Below, piece after piece: positions 16,472 through 25,008 of a stretch of DNA of 64,000 nt. The stretch is from Chitinophagales bacterium (GTDB taxonomy: Bacteria; Bacteroidota; Bacteroidia; Chitinophagales; Chitinophagaceae). Where the stretch lies: assembly GCA_013298665.1 (NCBI GenBank), contig JAAFIK010000023.1:1-64000 (forward strand), in the 5' to 3' direction. The notes beneath the pieces are model-generated. The model was given only the letters and a program-made list of their open reading frames with translations, was not told the DNA's origin and ran no database searches. The translations under genes and the position numbers were made by a program. Within the stretch, counting starts at the first letter, position 1. Each line of letters starts with the position of its first letter.

Positions 16472-17350
16472 TCAGAAAAATCTTGTCCCCTTGCGGATTT
16501 GCCGGTAGGGTTGCGTAAAAAAATCATCCACTACCTGGTTAAACATCCCCGCATATACAACGGGCGTGCTATGACCCGAGTTGGGCAGTATCCAGAGATA
16601 GGCACTGGACAGCCCCTTAAAGATTTCCATGGTATGTTCTTCCCGGATGATCTCATGATCACCACCGATAACCAACGCGGGTATCCTGATATTGCGCAGG
16701 CTGGCCAGAGGAATATTTGGTTGTTCGCAAAGCAGGCGCAGCAGTTTGAGCGCCTCCTTTTCTGCTGCTTTTAATGTTGGTTTTGCCTTCAGCTTTTGCA
16801 GCGTAGGGCAAACCATATTTAGTACCTCTGGATAAACAGCCGTTGAATCTGGCCGGAGGTTGGTGCCCGTAATGGCTATTTTACGCACTTTCTCCGGATG
16901 CCGCAGAGCCAGCAGCAAGGCATTGATCCCCCCATCGCTCCAGCCCATCACCAGGGCAGAGTCGATACTCATTACCGTGAGCAGGGCAGCGTAATCGTCG
17001 GCCATCATTTCGTAAGTAAGTGAATCGCCTTTGTCGGCTGACTTGCCATGCGCCCTGCTGTCGGCAACAATAACCTTATACTTTTGGGCAAAAAAGGGTA
17101 TCTGCTCAGCAAAGTTGTTGATAGATCCCCCGTTTCCATGAATGATGAGCAGGGGCTGCCCCTTGCCATACACTTCGCAGTACATGCTGAACCCGCGGAT
17201 GGCATAAAACTTTCCGGCTGCCGAATCCCTGCCATAAGTGGTTTTGTCGAGCAGGCTGTCGAAAGCTTCCCTTTTCCTGGCAAATACATCCTGGGCGGAG
17301 GCTGTTGCTGTCATGCAGATCAGTAGCCAAACAATCGTTATTCTTTTCAT
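16472..17350 (-). CDS. Alpha/beta hydrolase, exported
   Basis: A 292-residue protein with a signal peptide (MKRITIVWLLICMTATASAQ). The fold is clear from the oxyanion HGNGG (residues 71-75), the nucleophile elbow GWSDGG (Ser138), an acid probably in the IRIPALVIGGDHEII segment and the late LPNSGHSTP histidine. Substrate unknown; members of this kind act on esters, lactones or similar. Monocistronic by spacing, sharing its terminator with the convergent lipoprotein gene. Confidence 0.9.
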   Translation of the reverse strand: MKRITIVWLLICMTATASAQDVFARKREAFDSLLDKTTYGRDSAAGKFYAIRGFSMYCEVYGKGQPLLIIHGNGGSINNFAEQIPFFAQKYKVIVADSRAHGKSADKGDSLTYEMMADDYAALLTVMSIDSALVMGWSDGGINALLLALRHPEKVRKIAITGTNLRPDSTAVYPEVLNMVCPTLQKLKAKPTLKAAEKEALKLLRLLCEQPNIPLASLRNIRIPALVIGGDHEIIREEHTMEIFKGLSSAYLWILPNSGHSTPVVYAGMFNQVVDDFFTQPYRQIRKGTRFF

Positions 17351-17507
17351 ATTGCACTTTTACATTTTTGATCACTGCCTGAACGATGGCCATTTTGCAC
17401 GGGTCAATATCATGGCACCCTTTCCGATCACTACTTTACAACGGTTGGGGTAAAGAACCGATCCTGTTATTTCACCAGCAGGCCTGTTCACCGCGGTCAT
17501 AGGCTGG

Positions 17508-17918
17508 TCAGCGCAGACGGTCGCTCTCGCGGATGATCTTTGCGTCTTTGCTGATGCCCCTTGCTGCCAGGAAAAACCCCGGCAGGATACCCGCATGCAG
17601 TATCGATGTAAGGCTGTATGTACCTGCACTGTAGTCCTGTATTTCCCGGTAATACAGGAAAATAACCAGTACCTCCAGCAGTATGCCGGCAATACAGAGC
17701 CGCAATTGCAACTTCCGGTTTTTAAACAGGAAGATCGTAAACAGGGCGAGTGCCGAGAGAATAATGGTGGTGGTAGCCAGTACAAAACCATCCATGCCGG
17801 TAAGCAGGTGGGTGGTATTGTCTTTGATATAATTGCCGCTGTAAAAGGGGAAATTGAGCGTTAGTGCTGCGCAGACTGCTGCCAGCAGCAGCCAAAGGCT
17901 TTGTACTCTTTGTATCAT
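17508..17918 (-). CDS. DUF4293 membrane protein
   Basis: A 136-residue protein with four hydrophobic helices, starting MIQRVQSLWLLLAAVCAALTL, the typical opening of DUF4293. The frame extends upstream to 17996, but that part runs through a terminator hairpin, so ATG at 17918 is taken as the start. Function unknown in the family. It lies downstream of the sorting-domain gene but is separated from it by the terminator at 17963. Confidence 0.85.
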   Translation of the reverse strand: MIQRVQSLWLLLAAVCAALTLNFPFYSGNYIKDNTTHLLTGMDGFVLATTTIILSALALFTIFLFKNRKLQLRLCIAGILLEVLVIFLYYREIQDYSAGTYSLTSILHAGILPGFFLAARGISKDAKIIRESDRLR

Positions 17919-17962
17919 ACCGGTTGTTTTCTTTTGTACGAAAGTAGTTTTTTGAAGGGAAT

Positions 17963-17986
17963 AAAAAAAGCGGGGAGTACCCCGCT
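17963..17986 (-). terminator. Terminator after the 18024-19562 gene
   Basis: On the minus strand AGCGGGG (17986-17980), loop TACT, CCCCGCT (17975-17969), then TTTTTTT. Perfect 7-bp stem with a T run. Confidence 0.85.
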
Positions 17987-18023
17987 CGTACATCAAGACT
18001 AAAATATGTTTGCGCCTTTGTGC

Positions 18024-19562
18024 TTATTGCTTTACAAAAGGATATGTACTTACCTGGTTCCCGTACACCACGCGCAGGAGATAAGCACCTGCTGCCAACG
18101 GGGTCGTATTGAGGTCAACGTTGGTGGATGCAGGTATGCTGCTGCTGATGGTTCGTCCGGTTCCGTCGTACAGCACTAACCGGGCCTGCCCCCTGTAACT
18201 GGCGGGCAACCGGATATGCAGTACTGTGGTAACGGGATTCGGGAAGACGCGTATATCGGGTCTGTCGGCACCGAAATAAACTTTCCGGATGGGCGCGTAA
18301 GTAACCTTAGCCGCTCTATCAGTAATACGCAGCCGGTAATAGTTCCAGCCCCTGGCAGGCGTATTGTGGTGATGGGTGTATAACCATGCTGCCCGCTGCA
18401 GGGAACCGATCGTTCCGATGCCGGTAAAATGGCTGCCATCCGTGCCATGCTCAATGGTATAGCTGTCTGCATCCTGCTCCTGCTCCACGTACCAGTTGAG
18501 CCTCACCTGATCACCATCACCCACCGCCGTCCAGTACACGAGTTGTACCGGCAGGGCATTGTACTGGCTGAAAGTACCCAGGGTAAATTGTCTTTCCGCA
18601 GCAAGAAAACTGCCGATGGTACTGCTGCTGGCCACATACCCAAACAGGCTGTCGGCACCGGAGGCATTGCCCGTTACCCAGCCACCGGGTACTTCCCAGC
18701 GAAAGGGAGGAACATTCACATACTGTGCCACCAGCAGGCTGTCGCGTACAAGTGCATGGCTGCTTACGCGGCTGTAACCGCGCCAGGAGAGGTAAACCTT
18801 TGCATCATCATCGGGGCCGGAGGCAATATTGCTGCTGATCGTCCAGTACTCCACATCGCTGATATGATCGATTGGGGGCGTCATCACATTTGTCCGGTCT
18901 GCAGGCTGGTCAGGAAAATATTCAGCCTCATAAATGGCCGCACTGGTATTGACCTTGGCCAGTTTGACAGGTGCATAAAGACTATCGCCATTTTTGAGCT
19001 TGCCCACGGGAAACAGGTACTGTGCCGGTGTAGCGATATTGGCCGTGCGCTGCAGGCGGCCATGCACCCAACTGCTGGTAAAATTATTGGCAGACTGTAT
19101 GCTGCTGATGGCCGGGTTACTGATAAACACTTTGGTGGTTGCACCGGTAAACAAAAGCCCCTTATCTAAGCTCAAATGGTTGCGCACTTCCGCGTTACTG
19201 TTCAGGCAGAGACCGCTATCTCCGGCTACGCGCAGGTTGCAGAATTTTGTATTGCCATAAAAATATTGCAGGCTATCGCTGGTGAAATGTACTTTGCCAT
19301 TGCTCGCAGCATCATATACCCCGGTGGTGGTGGAGTCTGTCCAGTTTTCGCGACCGGCACCGGTATGGCGGGCAATAAACACCTCACCACTGTCCTTCCA
19401 GTTGCTGGTACCCGTAAACGTAATGCCCCCGTTGATGACCACTTTGGTACCCGGTGTGGTAACAATTTTACAATCTGCTGCTTTGACCAGTTGCTGGGCA
19501 AAACCTGCGAGGGGTAATATTCCGCATACTAAAAACCCGATTTTTCTGAACAACATGATCAA
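18024..19562 (-). CDS. Secreted protein with type IX sorting domain
   Basis: A 512-residue protein. It has an N-terminal signal peptide (LFRKIGFLVCGILPLAGFAQ) and a large beta-rich body of unknown function; the last ~75 residues form a type A sorting domain for the type IX secretion system (RVFPNPVTTVLHIRLPASY...LAAGAYLLRVVYGNQVSTYPFVKQ). The region before it (about 365-420) looks like a fibronectin-like beta domain. It should be exported across the outer membrane and attached to the surface or released. ATG at 19556 is an equally good start. It is followed by a terminator, and two more secreted-protein genes lie upstream on the same strand. Confidence 0.88.
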   Translation of the reverse strand: MIMLFRKIGFLVCGILPLAGFAQQLVKAADCKIVTTPGTKVVINGGITFTGTSNWKDSGEVFIARHTGAGRENWTDSTTTGVYDAASNGKVHFTSDSLQYFYGNTKFCNLRVAGDSGLCLNSNAEVRNHLSLDKGLLFTGATTKVFISNPAISSIQSANNFTSSWVHGRLQRTANIATPAQYLFPVGKLKNGDSLYAPVKLAKVNTSAAIYEAEYFPDQPADRTNVMTPPIDHISDVEYWTISSNIASGPDDDAKVYLSWRGYSRVSSHALVRDSLLVAQYVNVPPFRWEVPGGWVTGNASGADSLFGYVASSSTIGSFLAAERQFTLGTFSQYNALPVQLVYWTAVGDGDQVRLNWYVEQEQDADSYTIEHGTDGSHFTGIGTIGSLQRAAWLYTHHHNTPARGWNYYRLRITDRAAKVTYAPIRKVYFGADRPDIRVFPNPVTTVLHIRLPASYRGQARLVLYDGTGRTISSSIPASTNVDLNTTPLAAGAYLLRVVYGNQVSTYPFVKQ

Positions 19563-19634
19563 TTGTTTTACATGACAAATGGTTGTTTATGGGCAGCCAT
19601 TGGTTGTTTGCATGGAGGTTATACAATTTTGCCA

Positions 19635-20804
19635 TCAGTCAATTTTACCCACTGTCCAGTTGGCACCATCACTGATGCAGATGATGGTTTTGACGCTTGA
19701 TGTTGGATTTAGTGTATACGTGTTCCCACCCGCAACGTTGTTGCTGCTTCCCGGAAAGATATTACCTGCGGCAGTAACGATATTTGCAAAAAAGCTGCTG
19801 CTGTTGTTGCGGATATAGTAAACCCTGCCCGGCACCGTTGAGGGGTCGGGCAACTGGTAAAAATTATTGGTATTGTCTGCCGGGCTGCAGCCGATATATG
19901 ATTTTTCATTGGCCAGCGACAAGGGGGTGGCGATGGTTCCGCCAGCCAGCCCCATGCTGACCCCAATGGCAATAGTGCCATTTACCTGCAGCGTACTGGC
20001 AGGACTGGTTGTGCCAATACCGATTTTGCCATCATTTTTAATGGTCAGCCGCTGGCTGTAGTTACCTGTTGTGCTCATGGTGCTGAACTCGAACCTGCCG
20101 GGTACAATGGTACCGGTAACGGCACCGTCTACAAACATATCGATGGCGTGTGAACCGATATAACTGCTGCCGCTGTAATTGGCGGAAATGATTGCACTGA
20201 CATAATCGCCGCTGGTAACGGCCAGTGGTGTGGCAAGTGTACCCCTGGCGTGCTGGAAAATCAGCCCCGGAGCATATCCGCCGCTGTTGGCTGCATTTCT
20301 TAACAATAAATCAGTGGGGGCACCTGCACCTTCCGCGGCTATTTCTACCTTGGCAAAGCCATAGCTGCTGTTGGGTGTGGCAGTACCAATACCCAAAACA
20401 CCATTAGCGGCCATACGCATCACTTCAGCATTCTGGGTGCGGAACACGAGCGGGTTGTTATCGGTGGTACCAATAAAATTGCCGGCGGGATTGGTACCGC
20501 TATTGCCGGTAAGCTGCCAGGCATTGGCCGTAGAGCTGATCCATATCCACAGGCTGCCATTGTAATAATGAAAGCCGGTACTGTCGGGGCCGGTTTGATA
20601 GATGAGCAACCCATTGGCCGGGCCGGGTATATTCTTCTTTTCTGTTTTGGTCATACGGGGTATCAGCATTCCTTTTGTATTACTCCTGATATCGAGCAGG
20701 GCGCTGGCATCGGGTGCGCTGCCATCGTTATTGAGGGCCATGTTTTGCGCCTGCATGGCGCCATACAAGCATAGTAAAAAGCCCAAAAGCAAGTAAGGTT
20801 TCAT
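19635..20804 (-). CDS. Secreted fibre-like surface protein, paralogue of the 20843 gene
   Basis: A 389-residue protein with signal peptide (MKPYLLLGFLLCLYGAMQAQ). Residues ~20-90 form a module (SALLDIRSNTKGMLIPRMT, GPDSTGFHYYNGSLWIW) that is nearly the same in the 759-residue protein next door. The middle has GIGT-x-P motifs (GIGTATPNSSYGF, GIGTTSPASTLQVNG), seen in phage tail-fibre-like and adhesin-like Bacteroidetes proteins. No type IX sorting domain is seen at the C-terminus. Likely surface-exposed; function inferred from likeness only. Confidence 0.75.
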   Translation of the reverse strand: MKPYLLLGFLLCLYGAMQAQNMALNNDGSAPDASALLDIRSNTKGMLIPRMTKTEKKNIPGPANGLLIYQTGPDSTGFHYYNGSLWIWISSTANAWQLTGNSGTNPAGNFIGTTDNNPLVFRTQNAEVMRMAANGVLGIGTATPNSSYGFAKVEIAAEGAGAPTDLLLRNAANSGGYAPGLIFQHARGTLATPLAVTSGDYVSAIISANYSGSSYIGSHAIDMFVDGAVTGTIVPGRFEFSTMSTTGNYSQRLTIKNDGKIGIGTTSPASTLQVNGTIAIGVSMGLAGGTIATPLSLANEKSYIGCSPADNTNNFYQLPDPSTVPGRVYYIRNNSSSFFANIVTAAGNIFPGSSNNVAGGNTYTLNPTSSVKTIICISDGANWTVGKID

Positions 20805-20842
20805 GTAACAAAGATTTGACGACTATAAATATACGGCAAAAT

Positions 20843-23122
20843 CTATCTTATCACGGTAAGGAAATAGTTAATGGCACCTGTGGTAATATTGGTGCCGGTG
20901 GTATTGGTAAAAGTCACCTCCACCGTACCCGCCACCGACACCCGGGCATAGGCAATGATGAGCCCGTTGGCCAGGGTGGTTGCAGGAGAGAGATATACCG
21001 TACTGTTGAGCGCCGCATTGGCCACCGCAAAGGTTTCCTGCGAAGAACTGTTGGCATTTACGGTACCGATATTTTTATTGACCGTAGCCCTGATCACTTC
21101 TGTGAGCACGGTACCATTGTTGCCCAGTTTAAAATCGGCATCCACATCCAGGCGGGCCGTGGGGGTAGCAGTACCAATACCCACATTAGTATTCGCCGCA
21201 GCGCCATTTATCCCGTTGATGGCACCCAGTACCAGGGCATTGCTCTGGCCCACCGTAGCATTAGCACCGATGGCTGTGGCATTGGTGAGATTACCCAGGG
21301 TTACCTCTGCCTTATAGCCCAGCGCAGTATTGTTGCTGCCGCTGGTATTGACGATCATGGCTTCACTACCCACCGCCGTATTGTTGCTGCCCGCGTTGTT
21401 GCCGGAAAGGGCACCACTGCCCAGGGCAGCATTCCGGGCCCCGGTTTGCGTAACCGCCAAAGCCCGGTAGCCCACGGCGGCATTGCTATCGGCCGTATTT
21501 ACGCGGTGCAGGGCTTCAAAGCCCAGGACGGTATTGTAGCTGCTGGTATTGTTGGCAAAAATAAAATTGGCATTGGAAAGCGCCCGGTTGCCCAGGGCCG
21601 TATTAAAACTGCCCCGGTCGATATTTACGCCACTCTGTGCTCCTACAAAAGTATTGGCAGTACCGTCTTTATTGGCTTGCAGGCTAAAATAACCAACGGC
21701 CGTATTGGCATAAGGGCCTCCGCTTAAAAAGGGCTGGGTAGTGGTAGTATCGCTGCCCAGGGCAAAACTGCCAATGGCTACATGCCCGTCGCCTTTGCGG
21801 TTCACATACAAGGCGTTGTTACCAATGGCTACGTTTCGTCCGCCGCTGCCCATATTAAACATAGCCGAATAACCCAGCGCTACATTTTCACTGCCCGTGC
21901 TGTCGTTGGTGCCAGCCAGGTAACCGGCAAATACGTTATTATCGGCAGAGCGCAGAAACTGCCCGGCAAAAGCGCCAAGGGTAGCATTACCATTGGCCCC
22001 CGTAGCCCCCAGCAGGTTATTGCCTCCCGATCTTCCAACCAGGGTATTGTTGTCGCCAAAAACCATTTGTGCACCCGTACCCTGGCCCACAAATACATTA
22101 CTGGTACCGGTAGCCATGATCCCTGCATTACTCCCGATATAGGTATTAAAGGATGCTGTGGTATTACTGTTACCCGCCGCAAAACCCAGAAAAGTATTTT
22201 GTTGTCCGCTGCTGTTGAGGCTGCCGCTTTGAAAGCCGGTGAACAGGTTGAAAGAGCCATTGTTCAGTTTGCCCGCTTCATAGCCCAGGTAGGTGCTGTT
22301 GGCACCAGTGGTATTGCCGGCACCCGCGTTGTACCCGATAGCAGTATTACCCCTGCCGCTGGTGGTATTGCTGAGGCTGCTGGTACCAACAGCCGTATTG
22401 GGAAAGCCCCCGGTACTGGTATCGGCATAAAGACTGTAAGCCCCTACCGCCACCTTGCTGCCTGATGATCTGTTGCTGAACAGGGCTGCGTAACCAACGG
22501 CGGTATTCTGAAAGGCATTACGCAGGTTATTGGCTGCATAGGAGCCTATTGCTGTATTGTAAAAGCTGGTGGTATCGTTTTGTAAGGCATAGCTGCCCAG
22601 GGCGGTATTGTTAAAACCGCCCTTTTCCTGGCTCATGGCATTTCTGCCGATCCCTACATTGTCTGCACCAAAACTAATGAGCTGCCCTGCCTGTACACCA
22701 ATAAAATAATTACCGGTATTGTTGTCCCACTGCCCCAGCCAATTGTTGTTTTGTTTAAACCGCAGGGGCATATTGGTGGTGGTACCGATAAAATTTACCG
22801 CCGTATCCGTACCGGCATTCCCTGTTGTATGCCAACTGCTGATGGTATTGGCCGTAGCCAGCCAGAGCCAGGCACTGCCATTGTAATAGTAAAAACCGGT
22901 ACTGTCCGGTCCGGATTGGTACAGGAGCAGTCCGTTAGCCGGGCTGGTGATGGCCATTTTTTCGGCTTTTGTCATCCGGGGAACCAGCACTCCTTTGGCA
23001 TTGCTTTTTACATCGAGCAAAGCGCTGGGGTGGGCATTGCTGCCATCGGTGTTGATGGCGAAGTTTTGTGCCACAGCGGGCATGGTCAGCAGTGATAAAA
23101 GGAGTACTGCAAGCCTGTTCAT
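20843..23122 (-). CDS. Secreted protein with ~27 YadA-head-like repeats
   Basis: A 759-residue protein. The frame is open further upstream to 23257, but ATG at 23122 (MNRLAVLLLSLLTMPAVAQ) gives a clean signal peptide. After the N-terminal module shared with the gene at 19635 come about 27 copies of a ~14-20 residue repeat with the core N-[TV]-A-[VIL]-G-x-x-[AS]-[LG] (for example QNTAVGYAAL, FNTALGNRAL, RNAALGSGAL), covering roughly residues 150-650. Such repeats form the left-handed beta-roll head of trimeric adhesins like YadA. The C-terminus (GIGTATPTARLDVD and ~110 more residues) has no YadA barrel and no type IX sorting domain, so how it is anchored is unclear. Confidence 0.8.
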   Translation of the reverse strand: MNRLAVLLLSLLTMPAVAQNFAINTDGSNAHPSALLDVKSNAKGVLVPRMTKAEKMAITSPANGLLLYQSGPDSTGFYYYNGSAWLWLATANTISSWHTTGNAGTDTAVNFIGTTTNMPLRFKQNNNWLGQWDNNTGNYFIGVQAGQLISFGADNVGIGRNAMSQEKGGFNNTALGSYALQNDTTSFYNTAIGSYAANNLRNAFQNTAVGYAALFSNRSSGSKVAVGAYSLYADTSTGGFPNTAVGTSSLSNTTSGRGNTAIGYNAGAGNTTGANSTYLGYEAGKLNNGSFNLFTGFQSGSLNSSGQQNTFLGFAAGNSNTTASFNTYIGSNAGIMATGTSNVFVGQGTGAQMVFGDNNTLVGRSGGNNLLGATGANGNATLGAFAGQFLRSADNNVFAGYLAGTNDSTGSENVALGYSAMFNMGSGGRNVAIGNNALYVNRKGDGHVAIGSFALGSDTTTTQPFLSGGPYANTAVGYFSLQANKDGTANTFVGAQSGVNIDRGSFNTALGNRALSNANFIFANNTSSYNTVLGFEALHRVNTADSNAAVGYRALAVTQTGARNAALGSGALSGNNAGSNNTAVGSEAMIVNTSGSNNTALGYKAEVTLGNLTNATAIGANATVGQSNALVLGAINGINGAAANTNVGIGTATPTARLDVDADFKLGNNGTVLTEVIRATVNKNIGTVNANSSSQETFAVANAALNSTVYLSPATTLANGLIIAYARVSVAGTVEVTFTNTTGTNITTGAINYFLTVIR

Positions 23123-23229
23123 ACCTGTATTTTTAATGAAGGATAAAGGTAGTGTGGTGGCTGATGCTGCATATCCCCTAAAGTAGGTACTAAATACTTG
23201 GTACTTGGTCGTTAGTCTGGTTTGTCCTG

Positions 23230-23283
23230 AACCGCGGGGTTGAGCACCGGGGTACACATCGGGGAAAGACGGGGCTACTACGA
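23230..23283 (-). repeat. CCCCG-rich degenerate repeat, copy related to 837-903
   Basis: On the minus strand this reads TAGTAG-CCCCGTCTTT-CCCCGATGTGTA-CCCCGGTGCTCAA-CCCCGCGG, the same words as the block at 837-903 with looser spacing. It lies upstream of the repeat-adhesin gene. Confidence 0.55.
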
Positions 23284-23343
23284 GAGCGATCTTCTGTAAC
23301 TCTTCTATAGGTCGCCGGTATTCCAGTATTCAGTAGCAGGATA

Positions 23344-23611
23344 ACAAGACGTAAGTATCAGGACGGGGTTCTGTCGGAATACTTATGTCTTGTCTCCCGG
23401 ATCTGGAAACCCGGGTTTCCCAAGCTTATGCGGTGCAGCATACGCGCAGGCTGGCGGCACACGGGTGTTACCGGTGGCCAGTGCCATTTACCGGCAGTAC
23501 CAGCACCCGGCAGAGGCCGGGGTGCCCGGGGCGATGACCCGGTACAACGGGCTGAGGAGCCGGTTTGCGGGGAATGGAGGGGGCAGACCGAAAGATGAGG
23601 CCACTGCATAA
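23344..23611 (+). other. Long inverted repeat followed by an orphan open frame
   Basis: ACAAGACGTAAGTAT (23344-23358) pairs with ATACTTATGTCTTGT (23379-23393) with one mismatch around a 20-base loop. A frame starting with TTG at 23390 stays open for 73 codons to TAA at 23609; it is rich in Gly, Ala, Arg and Pro, contains IYRQYQHPAEAGVPGAM, and resembles no family I know. A terminator follows at 23636. It may be a small gene or a remnant; I do not call it a CDS. Confidence 0.35.
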
Positions 23612-23635
23612 CCCGGATATTCAATTGCGGGATCA

Positions 23636-23672
23636 CCTGCGACTGTGCTACGGTCGCAGGTTTCTTTTATTC
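23636..23672 (+). terminator. Intrinsic terminator downstream of the orphan frame
   Basis: CCTGCGAC (23636-23643), 9-base loop, GTCGCAGG (23653-23660), then TTTCTTTTATT. Perfect 8-bp stem. Its presence suggests that something is transcribed on the plus strand from about 23300-23630. Confidence 0.75.
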
Positions 23673-23686
23673 AGATTTCGGGAGTG

Positions 23687-23928
23687 ATTATCCATTTTGG
23701 TAGTAATAATTATCCATTTCGGTAGTAATGATTATCCATTTTAATAGTAATAATTATCCATTTTGGTAGTAATGATTATCCATTTTGGTAGTAATAATTA
23801 TCCATTTCGGTAGTAATGATTATCCATTTTGGTAGTAATGATTATCCATTTTGGTAGTAATAATTATCCATTTTGATAGTAATAATTATCCATTTTGATA
23901 GCAATAATTATCTATAATGGTAGTAATG
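23687..23928 (+). repeat. Eleven 22-bp tandem repeats
   Basis: The 242 bp are exactly eleven units of 22 bp, each ATTATCCATTTT followed by GGTAGTAATG or a close variant (T/C, G/A changes in the middle, final A or G), with a broken twelfth unit at 23929. Units abut with no spacers, so it is not a CRISPR array, and 22 is not a multiple of three. It lies between the terminator at 23636 and the acetyltransferase gene. Confidence 0.93.
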
Positions 23929-24023
23929 ATTACCCGTTGAATAAACATCTTTTATACACCATGAATAAAATTACAGCACCGCATATCGGAAAATTGTTGC
24001 ATGCACACACCCAAAAGCGGAAA

Positions 24024-24149
24024 ATATCGCATAGTAGCTAGCAACAGTTGTCGGGCAAACATTATGCGATGATCATTAAATAGGTCTGAATAAATTGCAT
24101 AACTTCAGCGACCAAAAATCATAGATAAATATGGCTATTCGCATAATGT
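24024..24149. repeat. TATGCGA inverted repeats upstream of the acetyltransferase
   Basis: ACATTATGCGA (24059-24069) and its perfect reverse complement TCGCATAATGT (24139-24149) are 69 bp apart; related half-sites are TATCGCATA (from 24025) and ATTGCATAA (24094-24102). The right arm abuts the TATATTTG box at 24151. This could be an operator or a recombination-site-like fold. Confidence 0.6.
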
Positions 24150-24150
24150 G

Positions 24151-24158
24151 TATATTTG
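24151..24158 (+). promoter_or_regulatory. Promoter box of the acetyltransferase gene
   Basis: TATATTTG fits TAnnTTTG, 74 bases before the ATG at 24233. It directly follows an inverted-repeat arm. Confidence 0.55.
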
Positions 24159-24232
24159 GAGGCGGCGTTTTTTTCCATAAACTAATGTTAGTGGTAAGGC
24201 AATAACGGCCCAAGACCAGACAATATCAATAA

Positions 24233-24760
24233 ATGACAGATATGCATCCAGCGACTTTCCCGATTTTGACAACTGAGCGATTAACGCTCAGGCAATTATC
24301 AATTGACGACGAGCAGGCTATTTTTGCTTTGCGTTCTGACCCGAAAATCAATACGTTCCTCAACAGGCCACTATGCACGACAGCCGAAGATGCCATAAAC
24401 TTTATCAACAGGGTTAATGACAACATTGAAAAAGGCAATACTTATTACTGGGCGATTACCCTTACAGATACAAAAACTCTTGCAGGGACAATTTGCCTGT
24501 TTGACTTTTCAAACGAGAATAACCATTGCGAAATGGGGTATGAATTAATGACTGCATTTCAAGGACAAGGAATAATGAAAGAAGCAGCTCAGGTAGTCAT
24601 TGACTTCGTGTTTCAGACGTTAAAGTTCAGGAAAATACTTGCCACCACACATTACGGGAATCAGCATTCAACGAATCTTCTGTTAAAATTCAATTTTGTA
24701 AAATCTTTAGAACCGGACAAAGAAAATCCTGACTTAAATATTTTCACTTTAACGCAATAA
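24233..24760 (+). CDS. GNAT N-acetyltransferase (RimJ/RimL-like)
   Basis: A 175-residue enzyme that transfers acetyl from acetyl-CoA to an amine. It opens FPILTTERLTLRQLSIDDEQAIFALR, the standard start of RimJ/RimL-like members, and has the CoA-binding stretch GYELMTAFQGQGIMKEAAQVVIDFVF with the Q/R-x-x-G-x-G/A pattern, then the late NxxS motif (GNQHSTNLLLKFNFV). Substrate unknown: a ribosomal protein, antibiotic or small molecule are all possible. The gene and its upstream region are more AT-rich than the neighbours, and inverted repeats lie upstream, so it may have been acquired. ATG at 24242 is an alternative start. Confidence 0.9.
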   Translation: MTDMHPATFPILTTERLTLRQLSIDDEQAIFALRSDPKINTFLNRPLCTTAEDAINFINRVNDNIEKGNTYYWAITLTDTKTLAGTICLFDFSNENNHCEMGYELMTAFQGQGIMKEAAQVVIDFVFQTLKFRKILATTHYGNQHSTNLLLKFNFVKSLEPDKENPDLNIFTLTQ

Positions 24761-24946
24761 TATTGACAACAGGAAGCCAGAATGTATAAACAGTAAAAGC
24801 CCGGATCGCTAAGATGCAGTGGCATAGCCGGGAAGTGCTGCAATACATCATTATCGTTCAGGTAAAATAGCGGGTCCGGACGGTTGCGCCCGCTCCGGGA
24901 ACAGTAACGATGGGGGCAATTGTCATTCGGGTATGCACATATACCG

Positions 24947-24954
24947 TATTTTTG
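24947..24954 (+). promoter_or_regulatory. Promoter box of the 25009 lipoprotein gene
   Basis: TATTTTTG fits TAnnTTTG, about 55 bases before the chosen ATG at 25009. This argues for the start at 25009 and against the longer frame from 24910, whose start would precede the promoter. Confidence 0.55.
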
Positions 24955-25008
24955 TTAAAGACAGTGGTTGTACAAAACAGCCATTGCACATTACAAAAAA
25001 ACAACCCA

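Noticed and set aside
23687..23928. Tandem repeats considered as a CRISPR array
   Set aside because: Units abut with no spacers and no cas genes are in the window.
24910..25008. N-terminal extension of the 25009 lipoprotein
   Set aside because: It begins before the TATTTTTG box at 24947 and would place the lipoprotein signal inside the protein.
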